Part shown: in pieces, positions 6,750-17,000 of the stretch
Layout: each line of letters begins with the position of its first letter
How positions within the stretch are numbered: the first letter of the stretch is position 1
Assembly (NCBI GenBank): GCA_964387945.1
Contig: CAYLYX010000007.1
Location: 62,001-126,000, forward strand
Source: Parvicella sp964387945
Lineage (GTDB): Bacteria > Bacteroidota > Bacteroidia > Flavobacteriales_D > Parvicellaceae
DNA length: 64,000 bases
Reading direction: 5' to 3'
Notes under the pieces: model-generated
Databases searched by the model: none
Seen by the model: only the letters and a program-made list of their open reading frames with translations
Told to the model about the DNA's origin: nothing
Position numbers and translations under genes: made by a program

Positions 6750-7672
6750 TCCCTTCCGAATAACTTCGGCCTTACTTTATTCTTCCAAATCGCTCTGGCA
6801 ATAAAGAACAGAATCGTACAAATGATAATTGCTGGCCATGCATAGGTCAGATTTACAAAGAAATCTACAACGGCTTCCCAACCACCAACTAACGCTAGGG
6901 TGAATCTGTTTTCTGGTTCTTCAGTATGCGTTTCAGCACTCGTCTGCTGATAAATGTAGAGGTCTAAGGTGGAATATGAAATCTTAGAGCTAAGGTTCTT
7001 TAAATGCGCTTCTGCCAACTCAATGTCTTCTCTCAGATAATTGATTTCTTTTTCAATTTCTAGGATATCCTCGATAGAATGCGCTTTCTCAAGCAATGCA
7101 ATATACTTCTGTTCTAGCGCCTTTTTATTTGCAATCCTTGCCTCGGTATCTACAAACTCATCCGTTACATCTTCTACATAAATGTTCTTGTTGTCAAAGC
7201 GTTCAATACCATCGCAGAGGGCATCCACAAAAGGTTCGAAGTACTGGTTTGGAATGCGAACAGTCATGTACTGATTAATTCGATTACCATAATAATCTTC
7301 TGACTCACTGCTCACATAGGCTCCAAATTGCTTAATTAGCGCATTGATCTTTCCACGCATTTCGTAAACGTCAACTGTTTCGAAGCCAATATTTCCAGTT
7401 TTGATGAGTAACTGAGTGGATACAGTCTTGTCTGTGGCCTTCAAATCCTTTCCTACCATCTCACTTTTCTGCTCAAAGTCCTTTTCATACTCGGTTGCAG
7501 CATAGTCATCTGCTGCCATATCATAATAGGCTTCATTTTTGGCATACATTGGGGCTGACCCTTCGGCAGACTCCATGTTTGATTCGGAAGTATCGTTTCC
7601 AGAGCTCCCTGAGCTACAAGAAGAAGTGATCAAGCCTAAAAAGGCAATCAACAATAATGCGGTCTTTTTCAT
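6746..7672 (-). CDS. DUF4349 lipoprotein with C-terminal membrane helix
   Basis: Start set at 7672 (MKKTALLL), two codons after an alternative Met. The lipobox is TSSC, followed by a Ser/Gly/Glu-rich linker to about residue 85. Residues about 95-270 match the DUF4349 pattern: LIKTGNIGFE, GAYVSSE, MTVRIPNQYF, a long coiled coil (NKKALEQKYIALLEKA...EIEKEINYLREDIE) and SYSTLDLYIY. A transmembrane segment near residues 278-297 is followed by a short basic tail. Tethered to a membrane at both ends, it may act as a coiled-coil spacer or sensor. Function of DUF4349 is not known to me. Confidence 0.85.
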   Translation of the reverse strand: MKKTALLLIAFLGLITSSCSSGSSGNDTSESNMESAEGSAPMYAKNEAYYDMAADDYAATEYEKDFEQKSEMVGKDLKATDKTVSTQLLIKTGNIGFETVDVYEMRGKINALIKQFGAYVSSESEDYYGNRINQYMTVRIPNQYFEPFVDALCDGIERFDNKNIYVEDVTDEFVDTEARIANKKALEQKYIALLEKAHSIEDILEIEKEINYLREDIELAEAHLKNLSSKISYSTLDLYIYQQTSAETHTEEPENRFTLALVGGWEAVVDFFVNLTYAWPAIIICTILFFIARAIWKNKVRPKLFGRD

Positions 7673-7708
7673 AATCATTTGGTTTTAATGAACATTCCTA
7701 AAACAAAA

Positions 7709-7733
7709 AATCCGTACACCAAGTGCACGGATT
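7709..7733 (-). terminator. Rho-independent terminator of sppA
   Basis: The 11-bp stem AATCCGTACAC / GTGCACGGATT with one mismatch and a 3-base loop is followed on the minus strand by a T run (A run 7704-7710). It ends the sppA transcript. Confidence 0.75.
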
Positions 7734-7756
7734 CGTTCATTGTATTTCACAAAAAA

Positions 7757-9532
7757 TTATTCAATAATAACCTCGTAGGGCAATCTCGCCTGAACTCCTC
7801 TCATCGAAGACATCTGATCTATCGTTTGAATCATTTTCATGACTTGATCAGACGCTGCAACTCCTGTTTGCGCTTCTTCTTTGCCTAATTCCATTTGTCT
7901 CAGGAAATCCATGATACCGTTATCCCATTCAGGATATACTTTTACATTAATGTCACTTTTCTTGACTCCTGCTTTCTCCGCAGCAAAATAAAGTGCGTCA
8001 TCTATTCCTCCTAATTCATCTACAAGACCGATGTTCAGCGCATCAGTTCCTGCCCAAACTCTTCCTTGCCCAATGCTATCTACATCTGCTTGGGTCATTC
8101 CTCTTCCTTCGGCAACTTTCTTTGTAAAGTCATCGTAGATATCATCCACACCTTGCTGCACGATCAACTTTTCTTCATCCGATAGGGGTTGGAAAATAGA
8201 AAAAACAGCATGTTCATTCGTCATCACTCGATCTGTGGTGACACCTAACTTCTCCTCTAGCATAGGACCAATATTGGGAATAATTCCAAAAACTCCGATG
8301 GACCCAGTAATGGTATTTGGTTGTGCATAAATCTTATCCGCAGCACATGCAATGTAGTACCCTCCTGATGCAGCCAAATCTCCCATGGAAACTATAACCG
8401 GTTTTTCTTGCTTCGTCAATACAACCTCTCTCCAAATCACATCCGAAGCCAGCGCATCTCCTCCCGGACTGTTGATTCTCAAGACTACTGCCTTAATATC
8501 TTCGTCCAAACGAGCATCGCGAATAGCTTTGGATAACGTCTCCGAACCAATGGTTTCTCTTGATCCGCTTCCGCTATTAATTCCTCCCACGGCATAGATT
8601 ACAGCAATGTTTTCGTCTTGATCTGCATTCTCAATCTTGATGTCCTGATCTTTGTGATACGCATATTGTCCAAAATCTAAGAAGTTGATCTCATCAATAG
8701 AAGATGCTTTTGTCTTTGATTTCAGGATATCCAATACTTCATCTTTATACAATAAATCATCTACCAATCTGTAAGACAAGGAAGTTTCTCCGTTTCTAAC
8801 ATAGATACTATCTGCCATCTCATTCAGTTCATTGATGCTAATGCCTCTTGATACTGAAATCCCCTTTAACATCTGATTCCACATTGCATTCAAGTAAGTC
8901 ATCGTTTGCTTTCTATTGGCATCACTCATGCTATCTAACATCAATGGTTCAACGGCAGACTTGAATTTATTGTTTGACCCTCTGATGATCTGCATATCAA
9001 TCCCGAGTTTATCAATGGTTCCTTTAAAGAACATTAATTCAGCTCCCAAGCCTTTAAACTCCACTACTCCTGCAGGATTGAGATAAACTTCATCTGCAGC
9101 CGAAGCCAAGTAATAACCTTTTTGTGTGTAGTAATCAGAATAAGCAATTACAAACTTCTTAGAGTCTCTAAATTTCAAGATGCTATTTCTAATTTCTTCT
9201 ACCGTTGCCATTCCAGCACTCAAGTTGGTCGGCAGATTCAGCAGCACTCCATCAATTTTATCATCTTTCTCTGCGGCATTCAGTGCTAATTTGATCTCTC
9301 TCAAACCAATTGTATAGTGTGTCTGAATATCAGAACCTGTGAAAGAAATTTCTGCATTGGAAAGTTCCGAAACCCTTCCAAAATTCATCTCCAACACGCT
9401 GTGCTCTTCATACTCAAACTCTTCTTCATCAAAAACGATCCAGACCGTAAAGATCAAGATCAAAACGCCTAAAAAGGCAATGAAAAAATAGGCTAACGTA
9501 GATGCCCAAAAACTCCTCCAAAATGGTCTCAT
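7757..9532 (-). CDS. sppA: Signal peptide peptidase SppA, long form
   Basis: Membrane-bound serine protease that degrades cleaved signal peptides. The 591-residue length is that of the duplicated 67-kDa form. One membrane helix lies at residues about 12-34. The N-terminal S49 domain carries the catalytic lysine in KFKSAVEP (Lys191), and the C-terminal S49 domain carries the nucleophile serine in AASGGYY (Ser389), followed by TGSIGVFG. This is the Ser/Lys dyad shared between the halves. The gene has its own terminator and is divergent from the HMA lipoprotein gene. Confidence 0.95.
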   Translation of the reverse strand: MRPFWRSFWASTLAYFFIAFLGVLILIFTVWIVFDEEEFEYEEHSVLEMNFGRVSELSNAEISFTGSDIQTHYTIGLREIKLALNAAEKDDKIDGVLLNLPTNLSAGMATVEEIRNSILKFRDSKKFVIAYSDYYTQKGYYLASAADEVYLNPAGVVEFKGLGAELMFFKGTIDKLGIDMQIIRGSNNKFKSAVEPLMLDSMSDANRKQTMTYLNAMWNQMLKGISVSRGISINELNEMADSIYVRNGETSLSYRLVDDLLYKDEVLDILKSKTKASSIDEINFLDFGQYAYHKDQDIKIENADQDENIAVIYAVGGINSGSGSRETIGSETLSKAIRDARLDEDIKAVVLRINSPGGDALASDVIWREVVLTKQEKPVIVSMGDLAASGGYYIACAADKIYAQPNTITGSIGVFGIIPNIGPMLEEKLGVTTDRVMTNEHAVFSIFQPLSDEEKLIVQQGVDDIYDDFTKKVAEGRGMTQADVDSIGQGRVWAGTDALNIGLVDELGGIDDALYFAAEKAGVKKSDINVKVYPEWDNGIMDFLRQMELGKEEAQTGVAASDQVMKMIQTIDQMSSMRGVQARLPYEVIIE

Positions 9533-9612
9533 ATTGCGTAAATTTAGTTTACTGGTACAAAGTAAGTAATCGACCTTAGAAATTTACAGGGGTTATACAT
9601 GAGTGGTAATTG

Positions 9613-9643
9613 TTGTTTGTTTAACGGTTTTTATTTACTTTTG
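9613..9643 (+). promoter_or_regulatory. Bacteroidota-type promoter (TTG-N20-TAnnTTTG)
   Basis: TTG at 9613-9615 and TACTTTTG at 9636-9643, 20 bases apart, match the -33/-7 consensus. The -7 box is 17 bp before the ATG at 9661, which would give a short leader for the HMA lipoprotein and aminotransferase pair. Confidence 0.55.
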
Positions 9644-9660
9644 AACTAGGATTATCAGTT

Positions 9661-10110
9661 ATGAAAAAAGTATTGATTATAGCATTCCTGTTGGCAACTA
9701 CAATTCCTTTGTTGAATGGTTGTAGTAGTTCTGAAAATTCAGAAAATCAGGCTGTTCACACCAAAGCCTGCACCCTTGAAATATCAGGCATGATGTGTGA
9801 AATGGGTTGTAAAACGACCATTCAGAATCGAATTAATGAATTAGAAGGAGTGGTGACAGGTGAAGTAGATTATACCTTAGGTAAGGCCTTTATCACGTAT
9901 GATGCGAATGTACTTTCTTGCACAGATATCATTGCTGAAATTGAATCGATTGGTGACGGAGGGCTGTATGAAGCCAAAATGGTTGAAGATAAAGATATAG
10001 AAAATGCCCCGGTTACTATAGAGGAGGAAGCCAACTCAAAGAGTGCCAGTGTGAGTACCTATTCGTTTGAAGTGCCAGATTTATCTTGGTTTTTCTCTGA
10101 GTTGCTTTAA
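9661..10110 (+). CDS. HMA-domain lipoprotein (periplasmic metal binder)
   Basis: 149 residues, lipobox LNGC. Residues about 35-105 fit the heavy-metal-associated ferredoxin-like fold: strand CTLEISGMMC, helix with TTIQNRINELEGV, strand VDYTLGKAFITYD, helix CTDIIAEIESIG. The metal loop reads GMMCEMGC, the spaced-Cys loop of Cu(I)/heavy-metal binding sites. The C-terminal 40 residues are acidic and Ser-rich and end in an aromatic patch (LSWFFSELL). As a lipoprotein it should capture or hand over copper outside the cytoplasm. The aminotransferase start follows 6 bp later; the link between the two functions is unclear. Confidence 0.8.
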   Translation: MKKVLIIAFLLATTIPLLNGCSSSENSENQAVHTKACTLEISGMMCEMGCKTTIQNRINELEGVVTGEVDYTLGKAFITYDANVLSCTDIIAEIESIGDGGLYEAKMVEDKDIENAPVTIEEEANSKSASVSTYSFEVPDLSWFFSELL

Positions 10111-10116
10111 TTGCTT

Positions 10117-11298
10117 ATGAGTTATCCTTTGTCGCCTTTTCTGGCTCACACTACCAAAATGCCTTTTCGAATTGATGTAGAAAGTGCTGAGGGCATTTAC
10201 ATTCGAGACAAATCTGGAAAAGTTTATTTGGATTTTATTTCAGGCATTTCGGTAAGTAATATCGGACATCGACACCCGCAGGTACTGGCTGCCATTCGTT
10301 CGCAGTTGGATAAATACATGCACACCATGGTTTATGGTGAGTTTCATCAGGATCCTCAAATTGATCTCGCATCTCTTTTGAACAAAACACTTCCAGCAGG
10401 ATTAGATGTTTCTTACTTTGTAAATTCAGGCACAGAAGCCAACGAAGCTGCACTGAAACTAGCGAAGCGATATACAGGAAGAAACAAACTGGTTTCATTT
10501 GTAGGTGCTTATCACGGGAATACGCATGGCTCAATGAGTGTGAGCCACAACGAAATGAAGAAGGCTCCTTTCAGACCTTTGCTGCCTGGTGTAGACTTCA
10601 TACGATTTAATGAACTCAGTGATCTATCCTTAATAACACAAGAAATCGCTGGCGTTATTGTGGAGGCGATTCAAGGCGATGCTGGTGTGAGAATACCTCA
10701 CCCCGACTATCTGCTTGCGCTAAAAAAGCGTTGTGAAGAAGTGGGCGCACTCTTGATCTTTGATGAAATTCAAACGGGTTTTGGTCGAACCGGAAAACTG
10801 TTTGCCTTTGAGCACTACAACGTAGTACCAGACATTCTGACCATTGCTAAAGGTTTCGGTGGAGGAATGCCGATTGGTGCAATGGTTTCCAGCCATGAAG
10901 TTATGGATGTTTTGACGGAGAACCCGGCATTGGGTCACATCACCACCTTTGGTGGACATCCTGTGAATTGTGCTGCAGCTCTTGCCAACTTGAACGTATT
11001 GCTTGAAGATGACCAAGCTTTGATCAAAACCGTTGAAAGCAAGGGACAGCAAATTGAAGATTTGCTGCAACATGATCGTGTCATTGAAATCAGAAGAAAG
11101 GGAATGTTTTTCGCGATTCAGATGGAAAATGCTGAGATTGTGGCCAAAGTCGTTAATGGATGTAAAGAAAAAGGATTACTAAGCTATTGGTTTTTGTCTA
11201 ATCCTGATAGTTTTAGAATTGCACCTCCATTGACCATTACAGATGTTGAAATCAAGAAGGGTTGCGCTTTAATTCAAGAGGTTTTTGATAGCTTATAA
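10117..11298 (+). CDS. Class III PLP-dependent aminotransferase (acetylornithine/ornithine-type)
   Basis: 393 residues from the ATG at 10117; a TTG two codons upstream is less likely. Fold-type I motifs are in place: SGTEANEAALKLA (phosphate cup), AYHGNTHG, IFDEIQTGFGRTG with the PLP-contacting Asp, and the Schiff-base lysine in IAKGFGGGMPIGA. TTFGGHPVNCAAA is the second phosphate-binding segment. Related Bacteroidota proteins are usually just called aspartate aminotransferase family; substrate cannot be read from sequence. It is distinct from the ornithine aminotransferase at 59442. The last 6 bp overlap the convergent sensor phosphatase gene. Confidence 0.88.
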   Translation: MSYPLSPFLAHTTKMPFRIDVESAEGIYIRDKSGKVYLDFISGISVSNIGHRHPQVLAAIRSQLDKYMHTMVYGEFHQDPQIDLASLLNKTLPAGLDVSYFVNSGTEANEAALKLAKRYTGRNKLVSFVGAYHGNTHGSMSVSHNEMKKAPFRPLLPGVDFIRFNELSDLSLITQEIAGVIVEAIQGDAGVRIPHPDYLLALKKRCEEVGALLIFDEIQTGFGRTGKLFAFEHYNVVPDILTIAKGFGGGMPIGAMVSSHEVMDVLTENPALGHITTFGGHPVNCAAALANLNVLLEDDQALIKTVESKGQQIEDLLQHDRVIEIRRKGMFFAIQMENAEIVAKVVNGCKEKGLLSYWFLSNPDSFRIAPPLTITDVEIKKGCALIQEVFDSL

Positions 11299-13992
11299 AA
11301 CAGCTGCTCCGAATACGCAGACATCGTCTGTTTGTTCTGCTGCTCCTTTCCATTCGTCAAAATAGTTTTCGAGCAAAATCTTCTGCTCTGGAAGGGACAA
11401 ATTACTACTCCCTGAAATGAACTTTAAAAACCTTCTCAACATCATTTTTTTGTGATTATCACCACCAAACTGATCAATATAACCGTCTGTGGTAATGTAC
11501 ACCTTATCTCCTTTTTCTAACGGAAGGGAATGATTAGTAAATGGCGTAAAATTTTCCGTATAACCCACGTGTTGACGATCTCCTCTCAATCGAATCAACT
11601 GTTTATCTCTCACCACAAAGCACGAATTGTTTGCTCCAGCAAAATAGAGCATCTTACTCTTCTCATCCACTACACAAAACGAAACGTCCATTCCATCTCT
11701 CATTCTCATGTCATCGTTGGTAGCCAGTAGCTTGGTGAGTTCTTCTCTTACCATTCCTAGCGCTTCCGCAGGGGAATTGACGTCTCTATTTTTAAAGGTC
11801 TGGCGAATGAGACTACTACAAAGTACACTCAAGATTCCGCCAGGGACACCATGCCCTGTACAGTCACCAACAACAATTGCTTTTAAACAGGTTCCATCAT
11901 TTGTTTGAATCTCATCTACTAGGTAGAAATCGCCCGAAATAATATCCTTGGGCTTGAACAACACAAAGTTATTCTCAAAAATACTGCGAATCTTATCTGC
12001 TCCCGGACGAATGTTATCATGGATTCGCTTGGCGTAATTAATACTATCTACTAGGTTTTTATTGATCTCTTGCAGCTCCATCGTTCTTTCGATCACCTTA
12101 TGTTCTAGAGTATCGTATAAACTTGCTTTTGAAATTGCAGAAGCGGCATAAGAAGCCAAGGATTTAAGAATGTTGAGGTGACCATCGTCATACGCATGAA
12201 ACTTCATACTTTGAATGGTAATCACACCGATCACTTCCTTGCCATCCATCAAAGGATAAAAAATCAAGGAATTGGGCATTTCTCCCATGGGCACTTTTAT
12301 CTCATTGACGTAGTTGTTGAACTCCTTCTTATTATCACCAATTCGGATTTCCTGCTGGTTCAAAACCGTCCAAACAGAGTAATTATCCGTATCATCTAGC
12401 GATACGGATACGGGCTGTTGTCGCTCGCCTTTTTCTATCTCAAATTTATATTCTATGGAGTGGCTTGCATGATCTACGATTCGAATGCCAAACATATCGG
12501 CATCCATCAGGTCGCTGATCTTCTCGTAGAGGGTTAGAAAAATCTCTTCCAAATCTAACGAAGAGGTCAGTTTATACCCGATTTCTGAAATTAATCGAGA
12601 TCTCCTGTAGGTTTCTTCTAAGATATTCTTTTGCTGCTGAATCTCGGCCGTTCTTCTTGCAATAATTTGCTCCATCTCTTGATACACCATGGCTTTTTTC
12701 AATGCCACAGAGATAAAAACTGTGAGGTTTTTAATGAGTGAAAGGCTGTAGGAATCGTAAGCATATTTGTTATAACTCTGTACAGAAATTACTCCTACTA
12801 CTTTATTTTCACTGAGCAGTGGCAAGTACACAATAGACATCGTTACATTTCCGATCAACGGACCTAGGTTCTTGATATACTTTGAAAGTTCCACTTCGGA
12901 ATCTCGAATGATCAACTCCTGATTGTTGTGAAAACAGATCGAGGCGAGTTTATTTTTATCCTTTAATGGAATTACATAATCTTCATACCTTTCGTTATTC
13001 TCTACAAACAAGGGGAAATTAAGCTGCTCACCTGTTTCATCTAGCACTCCAATACCGAAAGCATCCACCTCCATGATCTCGTTGAAACGTTCGTAAACTT
13101 TTCCAACAATGTTTGCGATATCAATTTCTGCTGAAATCTCAAGTCCAAGTTCACTCAGCAAACTAGCATTCTCGCGTGCCTTTAGCAGACTTTTCTCAGT
13201 GCTTTTATAATCCGTAATGTCTTGACAAACTCCTGAGTTCTTGATTAAGTTCCCTTCAAAATCAACAATTGGAAAAGATTTTTCTCGAATCCAGCGGGTT
13301 CTACCCTCTACTACCACCCGATACTCAATCTCGTAAGGAATTCCTTGATTAATTCCGTCATAAGCCGTTGTTAAGATCAGAAGGTCCTCCGGATGCGCAT
13401 AATCTTGATTGTAGCTACCACCATTGTAAAAAAAGCTCTGGTCTGCACCCATTATCTCTTTCACATTGGGACTAATGAATTCGTATCGCTGAAACTGAAT
13501 ATTGTAGAGATAATAAACATCGTTGATAGACGATGTAATCTGGTCAAACGTTACCTGAGATGCCTTCAAGTTCATCATGGCCGTCTTTCGATCTGTCACA
13601 TCCTGAACTACAGAGATATATTTGGTCATCTCACCGTCCTCATCCAGAATGGGCGTGAGGTTTAACTCTCCCCAAAAAGTTGTTCGATCTTTTTTGTACT
13701 GAATAAGTTCACATTTGATGGGCTCCTTATCGGTAAAAATCGCTTTTTCAATCTTAGCAATTGTCACGGGATCCATTTCAGGACCACCCACAAAATCTAC
13801 AATTTTCTTACCCCGAACTTCCTCAAGGGTAAAACCATAAATTTTTTCAAATGCTTTATTTACCCATTCTACCACATCATCTGCGGAGATAATCAAAACT
13901 GCTTGACTGATGCTTGAGGCTACCAGTGATAGGTCGTCAAATTCAATTTTATTTGGATAAGATTGTTTCAAATAAGGAGGTATAACAACCAC
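11293..13992 (-). CDS. PAS-PAS-GAF-GAF sensor with SpoIIE-type PP2C phosphatase
   Basis: 899 residues. Two PAS domains (about 25-140 and 150-265, the second with a PAC-like RWIREKSFPI) are followed by two GAF domains (about 285-430 and 475-640), each preceded or followed by coiled-coil linkers. A PP2C-like SpoIIE/RsbU serine phosphatase domain occupies about 690-899, with metal-ligand motifs SGDFY, VGDCTGHGVPGG, RDGMD and TTDGYIDQFGG. Such proteins dephosphorylate anti-sigma-factor antagonists in response to a cytosolic signal; no partner (STAS or RsbW) is in the window. No membrane helix is seen. The start is a GTG at 13992; the upstream frame is closed by a stop within four codons, and TTG six codons in is an alternative. 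Confidence 0.88.
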   Translation of the reverse strand: MVVIPPYLKQSYPNKIEFDDLSLVASSISQAVLIISADDVVEWVNKAFEKIYGFTLEEVRGKKIVDFVGGPEMDPVTIAKIEKAIFTDKEPIKCELIQYKKDRTTFWGELNLTPILDEDGEMTKYISVVQDVTDRKTAMMNLKASQVTFDQITSSINDVYYLYNIQFQRYEFISPNVKEIMGADQSFFYNGGSYNQDYAHPEDLLILTTAYDGINQGIPYEIEYRVVVEGRTRWIREKSFPIVDFEGNLIKNSGVCQDITDYKSTEKSLLKARENASLLSELGLEISAEIDIANIVGKVYERFNEIMEVDAFGIGVLDETGEQLNFPLFVENNERYEDYVIPLKDKNKLASICFHNNQELIIRDSEVELSKYIKNLGPLIGNVTMSIVYLPLLSENKVVGVISVQSYNKYAYDSYSLSLIKNLTVFISVALKKAMVYQEMEQIIARRTAEIQQQKNILEETYRRSRLISEIGYKLTSSLDLEEIFLTLYEKISDLMDADMFGIRIVDHASHSIEYKFEIEKGERQQPVSVSLDDTDNYSVWTVLNQQEIRIGDNKKEFNNYVNEIKVPMGEMPNSLIFYPLMDGKEVIGVITIQSMKFHAYDDGHLNILKSLASYAASAISKASLYDTLEHKVIERTMELQEINKNLVDSINYAKRIHDNIRPGADKIRSIFENNFVLFKPKDIISGDFYLVDEIQTNDGTCLKAIVVGDCTGHGVPGGILSVLCSSLIRQTFKNRDVNSPAEALGMVREELTKLLATNDDMRMRDGMDVSFCVVDEKSKMLYFAGANNSCFVVRDKQLIRLRGDRQHVGYTENFTPFTNHSLPLEKGDKVYITTDGYIDQFGGDNHKKMMLRRFLKFISGSSNLSLPEQKILLENYFDEWKGAAEQTDDVCVFGAAVL

Positions 13993-14062
13993 AAGATAAA
14001 ACTATTAACTGATATTAATGTTTTATTAAAAGATTTTTCGACCAATTGAGAAAAGTGGGTGT

Positions 14063-17000
14063 TTAATTTGTCTCTGTATCCCAAATGTATTCATTAATGA
14101 TACCCCCATTTTTGAAATAAGCAGTGTTCCACTTGCTCGTAACTTTCTTATATTCATCAGCTTTGTTACCTCTTACCACAATTCTTACAATGGTAATCTC
14201 TACCACTTCACCGAGGTTATTGGTTCGCTGGAATGTCTTTTCTGTGATTCCCTCAGGATACTGATTGGCTAGCGCATCTACATTCTCATCTGAAAACATG
14301 GTAGCCTTTTGTGTCTTCACACTATCCATTGACAATGAATTATTGTAGCCTACGTCTTGAAAGTCTTTATTAAGCGCTTCATTCTCGTCCGACTTTTGAT
14401 CCTTATAGGCCTCCATGTCTTCCATATTGTTTTCTACCATGGCAGACTCCTCATCCATCAGCGTTGCTTGGTCTTCCTTAATCTTGTCCTTATCTAGATA
14501 GTTCTGTTGACTTCTCTCCTCATTTGTTTTCAAATCATCCTGATAATCATCCATCTTCTCGTCCTGATAGATTTCCATGGCTGAAACATTATCTTCTCTA
14601 GGCATATCCATTTCATCCGCAAAGTGCTGCAGGTAATCCTGATACTCCACATTGTACTCATTTACTTCATCTGTTTTCTTAACACTTTCCTCAACGTTAG
14701 ACAAAGTGATATCTGTCTGAAGCTCTTTGTACTCATCCATTTGAACGACCGTTTCATCTTGTCTTCGATTATCGGAATCCTCAGAAAAGTCTTGAAGATA
14801 ATCATGGTATTCAACGTTGTATTCGTTAACAGCATCCGTTTTTTCGATACTCTCTTCAACATTGGAGAGGGTAATATCTGTTTGCAACTCTTTATAATCG
14901 TCCATCTGGATCACTGTCTCTTCTTTTCGTCTCTTGTCTCCATCTTCAGCAAACAACTCATACTCTTCCGCCCTATCTCTGTAATCTTGGTGGGTATCGT
15001 ATGTTGCCGAAATTCCTTGATCGACCAACTCATTATTGATATCTATTTGTGACTCTTTGTAGACTTCCATGTCCACGATGTTGTCTTCTCTATTGTTATC
15101 CAGGTTGATATCGTATTCTGCACGCTCTTGTTCGCTCTCGTTGTAGTAATCATCTAGATCATAAGCTCTTGACATTTCATCGTCTGAATAGTTCTGCAGT
15201 TTGTCTTTTTCTTTCTCCTTAAAATCTTCAATTTCAGGCAGGACATCTTTGCGTTGCTGATCCCAAGTTTGATGATTGTCTGCGAAGGTTTGATCCATCT
15301 CTTCGTACTTATCATTGATGGTCTGTGTTTTTCCGGTCTGGTACTTTGCGTTTTCAACTGTTTCAGTACCTACTTTTTCTTTATAGCCATCGTACTCTCC
15401 ATCTTTATCTGTGATTTCATCTACCCGCACATCATCCCACATCTTTTCAATTTCTTCTTCCGTCATGCTAATCTCTTCACCTTGATAATAGGGATCAACT
15501 TTAATCGCTGTTTCTTTCGCTTGTTTGTCTTTCTGTGCTTGAGATGCCTGACTCATCAGGTCTTGAATCTCGGCAATTTTATCTTTGGGATATTTTGCTC
15601 CCGGTTTTTCACCCAAAGCACCCTGATAAGCTTCGATTGCTTTCTGATACTTTTTCTCCTGAAACAGGGAGTTTCCTTCCTGCACGAACTCGTTATACGC
15701 ATCCAACTTACCAGCATTCGCCCGTGCGTTTTTGATCTTTTCAAGCTGTGCGGGAGGATATGGATCGACAGGCTTTAAGTCATTAGCTCTGCCATACAAC
15801 TCTTCAGCTCCATCCCAGTTTTTGGCTGCAAACAGTTCATCCGCTTTATCAATGATCTTTTGGTATTGAGCATTTGCCGCTATGTTAGCCCATTCCTCCA
15901 TGAGGTTACTCAGCTTGTTTACCTGCTCCTGAGGATAAGATTCGTCTGACTTGATCTTGTTTGCTTCGTTATACAGGTCTTTTGCCTGAACTGCAAGATC
16001 ATCACTCTTAGCTGCTATGGCTTCGTCTCGCTTGGCATCTGCCTTAGCAATGGCGTCTTGATACTTTTCGAGCAGCTCATTTTTGTTGGCTAGTTTTGCC
16101 AATAAGTCGTTGATTTCGTCAATGCGTTGTTGTGGTTCATTTTCGCTCGGCAGCACATTCTTTGCCTCAGTATAAGTTGCAATCGCTTCTTGGTACTTTT
16201 CCGCATCCTTCTGCGACTTTGCCTTATTCATCAATTCCTGATACTTGGCTTTCTTTTCTGCCATTTCATCTGCAGCGTTAGCGGCATCCAACTTCGCTTG
16301 CTTAGCTGCTTTAGCTTCATCAATTTTAGCTTGGGCTGTGGCATTATCTACGCCTAGATTTAGTGCTTGCTGATAATCTGCAATAGCACCGTCAAAACTT
16401 TCGCTTCCTAATTTACCGTCTCCAGATGCAATGAGTTGGTTAAATTCTTCTGCTTTCTTCTTCAATGCCTTCACCTCCTCGATGCGTTCATCCAAGATGG
16501 TTTCTCCCGGGAATAGTCCTTTTGCTTTATTGTATAAACCGATGGCTTTATCGTACTCACCATCATCTGTAATTTCTTTTCCCTTCTCTAGGTACTTCTG
16601 AAGTTGCACATTTTGCTCAGCTTCGAGCTGTTTCTTCATCAATTCATTTACCTCATCGATCTTCTGCTGTGGAATCGGGCTGTCTTCTTTAACCTCTTTC
16701 GCCTGGGTATAAAGGTCTTTTGCAGTTGCCCAATCTTCAGCATCTTTTGCAGCATCCCCTTGAGCAATCAGGTCATTAAATTGTTTTTCTTTGGCTGCTG
16801 CTGCTTCATCTGCCGCCATCTGCGACTCGTACTCCGCTTTTGCATCCTTCGCTTCTTGGATTTTTTGATTAGCCAGATCGTTATCTACATTCAGTCCTAG
16901 TGCAGACTCGTATTGTCCGATCGCCATGTCAAAGGCTTTCGAAGACAAGTGTCCATCTCCTGCATCGATGAACTTATCAAACTCAGCTTGCTTGGCTGCC

